Of a DNA stretch of 28,129 bases, positions 14,286-22,069 are shown one piece after another. Position 1 is the first letter of the stretch. The number at the start of each line of letters is the position of its first letter. Below the pieces are notes generated by a model that was given only the letters and a program-made list of their open reading frames with translations, was not told the DNA's origin and did no database searches. The position numbers and the translations under genes are program-made. The stretch is from a virus, in IMG/VR virus record IMGVR_UViG_3300035701_000215, positions 1 to 28,129 of that record, one strand, 5' to 3'.

Positions 14286-15250
14286 TACAAAAAATAGAAA
14301 TATCGAAAAATAGTGAAGATTCTAATATAAATATATTTTTAGAATCTAAATATAATTTAGGTGGATTAAGTGAAGATATAGGAAATCTTATTACTAATAA
14401 ATCAGAAGGAAGTATTAATGTTGGTACTGATGGTGAGAATTTAAGATTTTTACCATTATCGGGGTATGCTCTTAAAGTCTTTTTTTTAACAAATAACATA
14501 TATCAAACTATAGTGCCAATAGGGGATACTAGTAGTGATGCATTTAAAAATAGTTTTTATATATATCAAATATTTGACACACCATTTGAAGATAACCAAA
14601 AATTATTATATACTGGTTATTTAAATGGATTTAATTTTAATGGAATTGATAGTTCGCAATATAGTTGGGCTAGTAGTTTTGAATATGCTGATATACATAT
14701 TCCTAATTCTTTTTTAACGTCACAAACAGGCAATACTTTCTATGGTTATATGAAACTTTTCTTTTATAATGCTAGTCAGGGAAATGTAATTCCATTTGAT
14801 GCAGCAGGAATAACAAACACAGAAGCTGATTTATACAATAAAATGACATTTACGATTCCTTATATAAATAGAAATGGATCAATAGATAATTATAGTGGAA
14901 ATGCTCGATTTCTTTGTAGTGGTCATGGATTAGTTGTGAATGATTTAATAAAAATTAATTCAAATGTATCAACTTACAATGGTTTGTTTTATGTAAATTT
15001 TGGAAATGTGGATCAACTTTTAATTAGAAGAACACCGACAGGTGCATATACTGCATATGTAAGTAACGCATCAATAACTTGGAGTAAAGTATTTCCAACA
15101 TATAGTGTTTCTCCATTCATATTTAACCAAATAAATAATAGTTCGTATACTGATTCTATAAATAATAGTGTTGATTCTCTTTCAATAGAAAAACCAACAT
15201 TCCCTACAGGAAATCAATTCACTGATCATGGAACTTATTTGAGTATTTAA
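14279..15250 (+). CDS. Tail/baseplate-type structural protein, partner of the preceding gene
   Basis: A 323-residue beta-rich protein. It starts at an ATG overlapping the previous stop, with GGAG 5 bases upstream, one of the few Shine-Dalgarno-like sequences in the window. The first 190 residues (SALKV-type strands such as LSGYALKVFFLTNN, KLLYTGYLNGFNFN) are polar and aromatic. Residues 201-271 carry the second copy of the 71-residue module. The C-terminus is Ser/Asn-rich and looks extended. The last codon is 3 bases from the end of the opposite-strand gp15-like gene, with no terminator visible between. The two consecutive proteins sharing a module probably assemble together in the same substructure, perhaps a fibre or baseplate rim. 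Family unknown. Confidence 0.75.
   Translation: MLIQKIEISKNSEDSNINIFLESKYNLGGLSEDIGNLITNKSEGSINVGTDGENLRFLPLSGYALKVFFLTNNIYQTIVPIGDTSSDAFKNSFYIYQIFDTPFEDNQKLLYTGYLNGFNFNGIDSSQYSWASSFEYADIHIPNSFLTSQTGNTFYGYMKLFFYNASQGNVIPFDAAGITNTEADLYNKMTFTIPYINRNGSIDNYSGNARFLCSGHGLVVNDLIKINSNVSTYNGLFYVNFGNVDQLLIRRTPTGAYTAYVSNASITWSKVFPTYSVSPFIFNQINNSSYTDSINNSVDSLSIEKPTFPTGNQFTDHGTYLSI
14879..15091 (+). repeat. Duplicated tail module, copy 2 (213 bases, 71 codons)
   Basis: Encodes residues 201-271 of the 14279 gene (SIDNYSGNARFLCSGHGLVV to SITWSKV). Same length as copy 1 with no insertion or deletion; differences concentrate in the first 30 residues and the last 10. Confidence 0.85.
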
Positions 15251-15253
15251 AAT

Positions 15254-16078
15254 TTATCCAAAAGTACCATCGAACGTGTTATCAAACGTTCCAGATACTA
15301 GTGCAGGTATGTTGACAGTATTTTTTAGAGTTACGGATAATTTAGGTAATCTAGTCGTTTTAACAATTTGGAATTTTTTTTCATTCTGAATGAAACCCAG
15401 TAGTTTTATTTGAAAGACACTAACCTTCATTCTATCGCCTTTAATGTCTTGAACATTATCTTCATTAGTTTCCTCTAAATGAATTGCAAATGGTGTTCCT
15501 TTAATCCAACAATAAGCTTGTCTACTGGCAAACAGATTAAGAATTTGTTCATCATAGATATTAGCATTCTCCTGATATTTAGTAAATAGTCTTACTTCAT
15601 AATACATGTCAACAAATGTAGGTTCAGGAACTTTAAATCTTAGGTTGATAACCTCTCCTTCATCTATTATAGGTACATCGATATACGTAAAAGTACGTGG
15701 TTGTGGAACGATGTATCTCTTTCCAACTCTAGTTCCAAGTTCTTTCTTTGTGCGTTTTATTGTAATGAATGGTGTTAGAATATTTTTGTCATTATCTACG
15801 AATTGCCAAGTTTTTGCAAATTCTCCCCATCTTTCTTTTGATAATAAAAATGCTGGTACTTCTTTCCCATCCAGAATTAATTTCATATCTTTGTTTTTGA
15901 CATAATCAATAAAAGCAGCATCTAAATCTCTTAATTTGATGGTACGTGGTAAATAATTTGTTTTTTGATCTGTTCTTTGCATTAATTGCTCAATACGATC
16001 AAATCCATATTTTAAATATTCAGTACCAATTTTAACGGGATTTAGAGTAAAGTCTGTTTTTTTTCTTGGGAGTGCCAT
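15254..16078 (-). CDS. gp15: Tail completion / proximal sheath stabiliser, T4 gp15-like
   Basis: A 274-residue protein, nearly the length of T4 gp15 (272). The strongest resemblance is central to C-terminal: FVDMYYEVRLFTKYQENANI corresponds to the gp15 stretch IKMIYELSIFTRYEDDM; then EQILNLFASRQAYCWIKGTP matches gp15 EQILPYFQPHF..., and RMKVSVFQIKLLGFI matches gp15 RIEWSLTFEVNGWM. The N-terminal third contains TPFITIKRTKKE, comparable to the gp15 strand of conserved hydrophobic residues. In T4, gp15 hexamers cap the sheath and tube and bind the neck. Transcribed alone from a candidate promoter 14 bases before the ATG. It converges with the 14279 gene with only 3 bases between. Assignment is from remembered T4 sequence, so moderately strong. 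Confidence 0.7.
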   Translation of the reverse strand: MALPRKKTDFTLNPVKIGTEYLKYGFDRIEQLMQRTDQKTNYLPRTIKLRDLDAAFIDYVKNKDMKLILDGKEVPAFLLSKERWGEFAKTWQFVDNDKNILTPFITIKRTKKELGTRVGKRYIVPQPRTFTYIDVPIIDEGEVINLRFKVPEPTFVDMYYEVRLFTKYQENANIYDEQILNLFASRQAYCWIKGTPFAIHLEETNEDNVQDIKGDRMKVSVFQIKLLGFIQNEKKFQIVKTTRLPKLSVTLKNTVNIPALVSGTFDNTFDGTFG

Positions 16079-16090
16079 TTAATAATTTTA

Positions 16091-16102
16091 ACTATAAATA
16101 CT
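16091..16102 (-). promoter_or_regulatory. Candidate late-type promoter for the gp15-like gene (AGTATTTATAG)
   Basis: On the minus strand AAGTATTTATAGTT lies 14 bases before the ATG at 16078. The divergent + gene at 16110 has no motif of its own in the TATTTATA orientation. Confidence 0.5.
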
Positions 16103-16109
16103 TGTTTTT

Positions 16110-16463
16110 ATGTTATTAGAAAGGAAAGAACACAAAAAAGATGGTGATCAAATAACGTTAATCGAAGCGTTTTATGATTCAACCAATATTTTAAAAACAA
16201 ATTACATTCCTGAAAGGAATTTGTTGTTTATTTTTTTTAAGGGTGGATCAGTATATTCATATTCGAATATTGATCGTGAACTCTACGAGAAATTCGAAAA
16301 TTGTGAATCCCAAGGAAAGTTTTTCATTGCCGAAATCAAGAAAAAACCGCAAGTTTATAACTATTTGAAGGAATATAAAATGTATGAGTTTGAAAAACAG
16401 GACATTAATGAAATCATTGAAAATTTAAAATTAACTAAATCCCCTCAAAATGAGAACATTTAG
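16110..16463 (+). CDS. KTSC-domain protein
   Basis: A 117-residue protein whose residues about 20-82 match the KTSC domain: YDSTNILKTNYIPERN, LLFIFFKGGSVYSYSNIDRE, then YEKFENCESQGKFF and a terminal IKKKPQVY. The hallmark sequence is an S-N-I strand, a hydrophobic strand ending in G-G-x-V-Y-x-Y, a helix and the S-x-G-x-F/Y loop. The domain occurs alone or fused to nucleases and synthetases; its biochemical role is not well established, though nucleic-acid or RNA-related functions have been suggested. It opens the plus-strand accessory run at 16110-22341 and is divergent from the gp15-like gene. The tail (residues 85-117) is charged and helical. Confidence 0.8.
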   Translation: MLLERKEHKKDGDQITLIEAFYDSTNILKTNYIPERNLLFIFFKGGSVYSYSNIDRELYEKFENCESQGKFFIAEIKKKPQVYNYLKEYKMYEFEKQDINEIIENLKLTKSPQNENI

Positions 16464-16494
16464 CGCATGATATACGTATAATAGTAAAAAGGCC

Positions 16495-16842
16495 ATGATT
16501 ATGCAAAGCTATATAAAGAAAAGTACGCTCATTAGGGAATTTGGTTCTTTGGTTAAAAAGAAGAAGAGAGAGGTTATCGAAAAGCTTGATGCTTCCTTCT
16601 TTCAAATTATTAATGCAATCTTTAAAAAGAAACCACAAGACATTAAATTCCACATAACAAAAGAAAACACATTAGTTTTTAACATTAGGTTGGATGATGA
16701 TATAAATATTTATCTCGAACATTTTTATGATAAGCCACCCGATACGATAATGACAATCACTGGAGATAGTGATAATTTAATGATTACATTGCATGAAGAA
16801 TTGGAAATTTGCCTAGAAGAAATATTTAAAACATGTCATTAA
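16495..16842 (+). CDS. Hypothetical protein
   Basis: A 115-residue protein, starting MIMQSYIKK (a second Met at 16501 is possible). The N-terminal 45 residues are strongly basic and helical (LVKKKKREVIEKLD), and the rest is an alternating beta pattern (IKFHITKENTLVFNIRLDDD) ending in a helix with a Glu-rich face (HEELEICLEEIF). No known motif. It lies in the accessory run between the KTSC gene and a nucleotidyltransferase, 12 bases before the latter. Function unknown. Confidence 0.65.
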   Translation: MIMQSYIKKSTLIREFGSLVKKKKREVIEKLDASFFQIINAIFKKKPQDIKFHITKENTLVFNIRLDDDINIYLEHFYDKPPDTIMTITGDSDNLMITLHEELEICLEEIFKTCH

Positions 16843-16854
16843 TTTATACGGCAT

Positions 16855-17844
16855 ATGGGTGGTAATTTATACAAAGTTCAAAGAGTAACTAAGGATCGCT
16901 ACGATGAAATTGTGGTATCCCTAAAACCAATACTTGATAAACATTTCGGTGATTATTATAGAATCCCTATTGCCTATAAAGAAAAATCAACTTATGGTGA
17001 TGTTGATATTATTTTGGACGCTGGATTTCTATTAAATAAAAAATGGGAAGGCCCACTACTTAAAGATTTGGGTGATGTTGAAGTAAAAAAAGTTCGTAAT
17101 GTTACATCTGTTTTGTATATGAATTTTCAGGTTGATTTTTTTTGTGTGAGTACATCAAGATTTATAAGTACCAGTAATTTCATGAATTACAATATCTTTG
17201 GTAATCTTATTGGTAGAATATATCATAAATTTAATTTGAAATATGGTGAGGATGGATTAAAATATGTGCTGCGAGGATTCAATGAACATATCTCCAAAGA
17301 GATAGTACTTTCGAGAGATATGAAAAAAATGCTTGAATTTCTTGAGTTGAGTTATGATCGCTGGACTGTTGGATTTAAAAATCTAAATGAAATATTCGAG
17401 TATGTTATTGGTTGTAAATATTTTTGTTCTAATTCATATTCTGACGATTATTTCAACGTAAGAAAAAGAGCTACCGAACGACCTGATTTTAATAGTTTTT
17501 TGGATTATTTGAATGTGAATAATATTAATAAAAACTATCCTTTCGAAAAGAATAAAGAAATTTATCTTCCAATGATTAACGATTATTTTCCAGAAACTAA
17601 TCTAATTGAGAAATATAAGACTCATATTAAATTACAAGAAAAATTAAAGATCATACACGATAAATTCAACGGAAAAATCATAATGGAACTCCTGCCACTG
17701 GAAGGAAAGGAACTCGGACAATTTATCAACTCCTATAAAGAACATAAAGGAGATGATTTCGAAAGATATGTTCTTGAATCAAATCAAGGACTTATAGAAT
17801 TTTCAATTAAAAATTACTATAATATGCTTCTATATGCAAAATGA
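16855..17844 (+). CDS. Nucleotidyltransferase-like protein (Pol beta superfamily)
   Basis: A 329-residue protein. The N-terminal half has a plausible nucleotidyltransferase core: STYGDVDIILD at about 45-55, with Gly48, Asp49 and Asp51 as the first metal-binding carboxylates, and the strand FQVDFFCV with Asp94 as the third. The usual G-S pair before the carboxylates is replaced by S-T-Y-G, so the match is variant but the three-carboxylate layout is intact. The C-terminal region (FNGKIIMELLPLEGKELGQF, then INSYKEH) resembles the end of CCA-adding and poly(A) polymerase tails. A tRNA- or RNA-modifying role is plausible; so is an antitoxin/toxin-type transferase. Overlaps the next gene by 4 bases (ATGA). 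Fold moderately sure, substrate unknown. Confidence 0.7.
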   Translation: MGGNLYKVQRVTKDRYDEIVVSLKPILDKHFGDYYRIPIAYKEKSTYGDVDIILDAGFLLNKKWEGPLLKDLGDVEVKKVRNVTSVLYMNFQVDFFCVSTSRFISTSNFMNYNIFGNLIGRIYHKFNLKYGEDGLKYVLRGFNEHISKEIVLSRDMKKMLEFLELSYDRWTVGFKNLNEIFEYVIGCKYFCSNSYSDDYFNVRKRATERPDFNSFLDYLNVNNINKNYPFEKNKEIYLPMINDYFPETNLIEKYKTHIKLQEKLKIIHDKFNGKIIMELLPLEGKELGQFINSYKEHKGDDFERYVLESNQGLIEFSIKNYYNMLLYAK

Positions 17845-18125
17845 GTAGAAAAGATTTCCCACTTGATGTCAAATTAACTAATAGCGATTGGGAGCTATAC
17901 AAAAGAGAAATACTTGAGTATGCTGGCATTGTAGAGTTAAAAGATGGTGATCGTATTAACATATCTAATTGTGATATTGCATATGTTAATTATAGAACAA
18001 TAAGTTGTTATGTGGTATCAAAGTGGAAGATTTATGATAAGAATAAAAAGAAACTACCAATAAATGAACAAAGTTTTTCAATTGAAATGATTGATATATT
18101 AAAGTACCATAATAAAAATAAATGA
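17841..18125 (+). CDS. Hypothetical small protein
   Basis: A 94-residue protein overlapping the previous stop by 4 bases (ATGA), so probably translationally coupled to the nucleotidyltransferase. Residues about 12-55 (LTNSDWELYKREILEYAGIV, DGDRINISNCDIAYVNYR) suggest a helix followed by beta strands. No cysteine cluster, signal peptide or catalytic motif is evident. It could be a partner or regulator of the transferase, but this is only inferred from the coupling. Confidence 0.65.
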   Translation: MSRKDFPLDVKLTNSDWELYKREILEYAGIVELKDGDRINISNCDIAYVNYRTISCYVVSKWKIYDKNKKKLPINEQSFSIEMIDILKYHNKNK

Positions 18126-18126
18126 T

Positions 18127-18654
18127 ATGTTGAATTTAACAGCAAAACAAGTAGAAGATGCAATAATATTTGCAACTGAGAAGCATAAGGGTCAGGTAAG
18201 AAAAGGTGATGGTAGACCATACATCCTACACCCAATTTCAGTCTTGATAAGATTAAATAACGTGAAGGAGTCTAAAAACATCTTTCTGTTGATGACTGCA
18301 TGTATTTTGCATGATGTTGTGGAGGATTGTGGTGTAACTCTCGATGAAATTTCTAAGAAATTTGGACTTCATGTCGCTGGATTAGTAGAAGAATTAACTC
18401 TTGATAAAAGCAATTATGAGACCATTGGTAAAAAAGAATATCTGGCACAGGAAATGGTACATATGTCAAGTTATGCATTAGCAATTAAATTGTGTGATAG
18501 ATTAGATAATGTCTCAGATATGAAATCTATGTCAGAGGATTTCAGAAAGAAATACAAGGATGAAACGAATTTCATTCTTAATAGGTTGTCTGGTCGTAAA
18601 TTAACTAAAACACATTTGAAATTGATTAAGGAAATAAGAAAAGTTGTTGCCTAA
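18127..18654 (+). CDS. HD-domain hydrolase, small-alarmone-hydrolase (MESH1/SpoT-HD) like
   Basis: A 175-residue protein matching the hydrolase domain of RelA/SpoT and the stand-alone small alarmone hydrolases. Visible motifs: HKGQVRKGDGRPYILHPISV (residues 20-39) with His35; ACILHDVVEDCGVT with the metal-binding His62-Asp63 and Glu66-Asp67; and ALAIKLCDRLDNVSDM with Asp124 as the final metal ligand. It lacks the synthetase domain, TGS and ACT domains of long RelA/SpoT proteins, and fits single-domain length. Expected reaction: manganese-dependent removal of the 3' pyrophosphate from (p)ppGpp, or a related nucleotide. In a phage this would lower host stringent signalling or counter alarmone-based defence; that is inference. 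Shares its stop with the next start (TAATG). Confidence 0.85.
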   Translation: MLNLTAKQVEDAIIFATEKHKGQVRKGDGRPYILHPISVLIRLNNVKESKNIFLLMTACILHDVVEDCGVTLDEISKKFGLHVAGLVEELTLDKSNYETIGKKEYLAQEMVHMSSYALAIKLCDRLDNVSDMKSMSEDFRKKYKDETNFILNRLSGRKLTKTHLKLIKEIRKVVA

Positions 18655-18857
18655 TGGAAGAGAATATACCAAACCCTATATCTGAAAGTGAATACGAACC
18701 TGCAGATATTATTTGTGGAGATTGTGATGGTAATATATTACAAATTAAAATACCTCTTGAAAAACCGAAATTGTTTAGTGCGAGTTATTACATAAAGTGG
18801 GCTTATTTCTGTCAAAAATGTGGTAAACAAAGTAAAACTTTTTGTTCAAGAAAATAA
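18654..18857 (+). CDS. Small zinc-ribbon protein
   Basis: A 67-residue protein with two CxxC knuckles, Cys21-x2-Cys24 (ICGDCDG) and Cys53-x2-Cys56 (YFCQKCGK), spaced as in a zinc ribbon, plus a further Cys64. The rest is short beta strands. Zinc ribbons of this size often bind nucleic acid or other proteins. It begins on the overlapping TAATG of the alarmone-hydrolase-like gene and is followed after 5 bases by the next ATG. Partner and function unknown. Confidence 0.7.
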   Translation: MEENIPNPISESEYEPADIICGDCDGNILQIKIPLEKPKLFSASYYIKWAYFCQKCGKQSKTFCSRK

Positions 18858-18862
18858 AGATT

Positions 18863-19237
18863 ATGGGATATAAACAAAGTACATATGATGGACGTAGATT
18901 GGATCATGATGATATGACTCATCAACATCTTAGTAATTGTGTATGGCATTTTCGTATTTGGTCAAATGCAGTAGATTCTAGATTGACACATTTTTTCGAA
19001 ACCTTAGAAAGAAGATTTAATGGTGAATTATTGCCGTTTCGTCCACCTCTTCGATTTAGAAATGAAATAGAAGGGTTATATAAGGCAGATTTAGTTGTAC
19101 CTGTCGATGAATATAAAAGCAATATAGTTTATAAAGGAGTTATAATTGGTGAAATATTTAATTCACAAGAAGCTGAGATAGCTTTTTATGAACGTGAGGC
19201 GTATAATAGAGATATTGATGAATTAATAAAAGAATAA
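18863..19237 (+). CDS. Hypothetical protein
   Basis: A 124-residue protein when started at ATG 18863; an upstream TTG at 18842 would overlap the zinc-ribbon gene and is less likely. It is rich in His, Arg and Asp near the start (YDGRRLDHDDMTHQHLSN), then Phe/Arg-rich (FRPPLRFRNEIEG), and ends in a helical Glu-rich tail. No signal peptide or membrane segment. The His/Asp clustering could bind metal, but no family is recognised. It lies 3 bases before the next gene within the accessory run. Confidence 0.65.
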   Translation: MGYKQSTYDGRRLDHDDMTHQHLSNCVWHFRIWSNAVDSRLTHFFETLERRFNGELLPFRPPLRFRNEIEGLYKADLVVPVDEYKSNIVYKGVIIGEIFNSQEAEIAFYEREAYNRDIDELIKE

Positions 19238-19240
19238 ATT

Positions 19241-19663
19241 ATGATGGGGGTATTATTTTTAATCGTCATTTTGAGTTTTTTGTATCTTATTATACAAAAT
19301 ATTGAATCAAAAGATCATTCAAATCAAATGTGGGAAATATTGGTTCCAGCATCAAATAAAGATCAAGAATTTAGTTATGATCATCATAAAGAATGGGATT
19401 TATATGTAAAATCTTTGGCTGGTGGATTAACCATTATGAAGACTGCTAAAGGCGAATGGTTAAATGCTGAGGGTAAATTATACATAGATAGGGTCATACC
19501 AGTTCGAATTAAGTGCAAAAAGAAGCATATTAAAAAAATTATTGAATTTACTATTAAACATTACAACCAAGAGGCCGTTCTTGCGTATAAGATAAGTGAT
19601 GATGTGGTATTGGCTCACAAAACCAGTACTGGAATCCTTTTTGAACGAAAAAACAAATTCTAA
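19241..19663 (+). CDS. Small membrane-anchored hypothetical protein
   Basis: A 140-residue protein. Residues 2-20 (GVLFLIVILSFLYLIIQNI) form one transmembrane helix at the N-terminus, without a cleavage site. The remaining 120 residues form a soluble domain with the pattern SLAGGLTIMKTAKGEW, YIDRVIPVRIKCKKKHI, IIEFTIKHYNQEAVLAYKIS, an alpha/beta arrangement. I have seen similar 'GGLT ... G-x-W ... QEAVL' proteins in phages and bacteria without an assigned function. It starts 3 bases after the previous stop; its TAA overlaps the next ATG (TAATG). Confidence 0.65.
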   Translation: MMGVLFLIVILSFLYLIIQNIESKDHSNQMWEILVPASNKDQEFSYDHHKEWDLYVKSLAGGLTIMKTAKGEWLNAEGKLYIDRVIPVRIKCKKKHIKKIIEFTIKHYNQEAVLAYKISDDVVLAHKTSTGILFERKNKF

Positions 19664-20883
19664 TGGGATATTTGAAAGAAAAATATACACAACAGTTCAT
19701 CCGAGATAATAATCTTATCTTGGGTGAGGTTATTATAGGGTCGTATGCATTTAATCTGCATACCCCTAAATCTGACCGTGATTTATATGGTATCTATCAT
19801 CTTACAAAGGATGATTTTTACTCATTACATCATCGTGCTGATAAGTCGTATAACGATGTTGTTGAAAAACAAAGTCCGAAGGATCAGGATATTACTTATA
19901 TGGAAGTGGGAAAATTCTTTGAACTTCTGGCTCATGGTAATCCAAATGTTCTTGAAATGCTTGCAGCATATCAAGATATAAACAATGCTATCAATTGGAA
20001 CGGCAATACTCATCTTATTGACGAAATTGACATCAATAGAGTATTATCAAAAAAATGTCAAACATCATTTGGACAATATGCTGCAACCCAAATAAAGAAA
20101 GCTCGTGGACTTAATAAGAAAATTGTTAACCCTGTAGAAGTAACGAGAAAAACTCCTATTGATTTTTGTTATTTATTAAGCAAAGGAAAAACAAAACCAC
20201 TAAAAAAAGCACTTGAAGCAATTAATTTTCCGCAAAAATTTTGTGGTGTTGTTGCATTACCAAATGCTAGAGATATGTATGCCATCTATTTTGATGTTGT
20301 ATCACATGCTTTATTTGGAGGACATTTTAGTGAGGAACGTGTTGAAGGAATGAAAGAGTCAAGACGTAGGGATGGTGAACCAATGGGATATGGATTTAAA
20401 GGGATTGAACTTGAAAATTCTAATGAAATTAGGCTATCATCGATTCCTAAATTGGAAACAATACCTAAAGGGGATATTTACTTTGTGGGTCATATAAACT
20501 ACAATAAAGACGGTTATGTCCAGCACTGCAAAGATTATAAAGAATATTGGGATTGGACGAATAATCGCAATGAAGAGCGTTATAATAACAATCTCAAGCA
20601 GAATTATGACACCAAGAACATATCTCATTGTGTAAGGCTTTTAAGCGTTGCTAAAGAGATTGCAGAAGGAAAGGGTATAATCCTCAAGCGTACAGAAGAT
20701 CGTCAATTCTTGATGGATATAAAGCTTGGGAAGATCGAATATGACGTTGCTATGGGATATGCAGAAAATATTGCCAATTCTTTGGAAAATTTGTATAAAA
20801 ACAGTACCTTGCCGAACGATCCAGATTTTAATTATCTGAACGATAAACTTATCGAAATTCGCAAGAAACTATATGACGCATAA
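19663..20883 (+). CDS. RlaP-type nucleotidyltransferase (Pol beta superfamily)
   Basis: A 406-residue protein that fits the RlaP/PF10127 family of predicted nucleotidyltransferases. Residues 26-46 contain GSYAFNLHTPKSDRDLYGIY, the family signature GS-x-A-x-x-L-x-T-P-x-S-D-x-D with metal-binding Asp38 and Asp40. A third acidic region follows in QDITYMEVGKFFELL (about 75-89), and the family block GNPNVLEML at 92-100. The rest is a long helical C-terminal domain (about 120-400) of unclear role. RlaP proteins have been linked to RNA repair gene neighbourhoods, so RNA 3'-end modification after damage is the leading idea, not proven. It overlaps the thymidylate synthase gene by 11 bases in another frame. 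Family assignment strong, reaction inferred. Confidence 0.85.
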   Translation: MGYLKEKYTQQFIRDNNLILGEVIIGSYAFNLHTPKSDRDLYGIYHLTKDDFYSLHHRADKSYNDVVEKQSPKDQDITYMEVGKFFELLAHGNPNVLEMLAAYQDINNAINWNGNTHLIDEIDINRVLSKKCQTSFGQYAATQIKKARGLNKKIVNPVEVTRKTPIDFCYLLSKGKTKPLKKALEAINFPQKFCGVVALPNARDMYAIYFDVVSHALFGGHFSEERVEGMKESRRRDGEPMGYGFKGIELENSNEIRLSSIPKLETIPKGDIYFVGHINYNKDGYVQHCKDYKEYWDWTNNRNEERYNNNLKQNYDTKNISHCVRLLSVAKEIAEGKGIILKRTEDRQFLMDIKLGKIEYDVAMGYAENIANSLENLYKNSTLPNDPDFNYLNDKLIEIRKKLYDA

Positions 20884-22069
20884 TAATCCCTACCAAGTCC
20901 AGTACTATGATATATTGGCAAGTTTACTATCTAATCCAGATAAAGAGGTTGTAAGCCGTGTTGGAGAAGTAAAAAGTAGATTTTCAGAAAAGATGAAAAT
21001 CGACCTTACTAAGGAATTCCCATTGATGGACATTAAACAAACTTCATTCAAGAATATTCTTGTTGAATTGTTGTGGTTCATTAATGGGAATACTAATATC
21101 AAATATCTTGTTGACAATGGATGTAATATTTGGAATGATGATGCATTTCGTTGGTATAATGAGAAGTATGTACCTCAAGGATTACCACATATCACAAAAG
21201 AAGAATTTGTTCAACGAACAAAAGATGGTTCTAAACATGATATTACAGAAACAGTTCTTGTAAGTATCGAATCAAATTTTGGTTATACAGATCAACGTGT
21301 GATGCATACTTACGTATACGGTGATCTTGACATCATTTATGGCCGTCAATGGAGAGCATTCGGTGGAACAGTAGATCAATTGGGTGATGTTATAAAAATG
21401 CTTAAAACTAATCCAGATGATCGTAGAATGATAATTACTGCACATAATCCTGCAGACATTGCGGATGGCAAAGTAGGTTTGCCTTCATGTCACAATTATA
21501 TGCAATTCTACACACAGCCAATACCACTTAACAAAAGAGTCCAACATGCTATCGATAAAAATTTAATGACTCCAGAACTGCAGTCGTTAGCCGATACTTA
21601 CGTGTTCTATAAATTCGGTAAACGTAAACTTGAAATTACTAAAGAAACCCTGAACGACATCGATTCAAAACTTGATGCCGTTGGTGTACCTAAGAGATAC
21701 ATATCAGTACTGGTTAATATCAGATCGAATGATTTCTTTTTGGGTAATCCATACAATATAGCATCTTATGCACTACTTGTTTCAATGATTGGTCAGTGTG
21801 TTAATATGATACCATTGGTTCTTTCTTGCGAGATGGTTGATTGTCATTTATATGATAAGCATATTGATGCTGCTAATGAATGGATCGCTCGTTTTGAAAA
21901 ATTATTGAATGATGAAGATAAATTAATGGATGTGAGTGAAGATTTTTATTGTGATGCTAGATTGATATTAAATCCATTAGTAAAAGAAATCGATAAATTT
22001 ACTTTAGCTGATTGTGCTATTGAGGACTATAAATCAATGGGAAAAATTTCAGCCCCACTTTTGACTTAA
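20873..22069 (+). CDS. thyA: Thymidylate synthase (ThyA type), enlarged
   Basis: Converts dUMP to dTMP using methylene-tetrahydrofolate, supplying thymidine for phage DNA. Seen: an N-terminal block like MTHNNPYQVQYYDILASLL, IYGRQWRAFGGTVDQL (about 155-170), the phosphate-binding pair in PDDRRMIITAHNPADI, the nucleophile LPSCHNYMQFY with Cys206, and RSNDFFLGNPYNIASYALL. All catalytic parts are present, so the enzyme should be active. At 398 residues it is far longer than E. coli ThyA (264): one insertion of about 45 residues lies before IYGRQWR, and a second of about 75 residues between QFY and the RSND block. It overlaps the RlaP gene by 11 bases. A near-universal phage nucleotide-metabolism gene, here in the accessory run. 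Confidence 0.95.
   Translation: MTHNNPYQVQYYDILASLLSNPDKEVVSRVGEVKSRFSEKMKIDLTKEFPLMDIKQTSFKNILVELLWFINGNTNIKYLVDNGCNIWNDDAFRWYNEKYVPQGLPHITKEEFVQRTKDGSKHDITETVLVSIESNFGYTDQRVMHTYVYGDLDIIYGRQWRAFGGTVDQLGDVIKMLKTNPDDRRMIITAHNPADIADGKVGLPSCHNYMQFYTQPIPLNKRVQHAIDKNLMTPELQSLADTYVFYKFGKRKLEITKETLNDIDSKLDAVGVPKRYISVLVNIRSNDFFLGNPYNIASYALLVSMIGQCVNMIPLVLSCEMVDCHLYDKHIDAANEWIARFEKLLNDEDKLMDVSEDFYCDARLILNPLVKEIDKFTLADCAIEDYKSMGKISAPLLT

Noticed and set aside
16471-16480. Perfect palindrome TATACGTATA and the similar TATACGTA near 11970
   Set aside because: Short, A+T-rich and without consistent relation to genes; chance is a sufficient explanation.
18842-18862. TTG start for the 18863 gene
   Set aside because: It would overlap the preceding zinc-ribbon gene, while an ATG lies 5 bases after that gene's stop.
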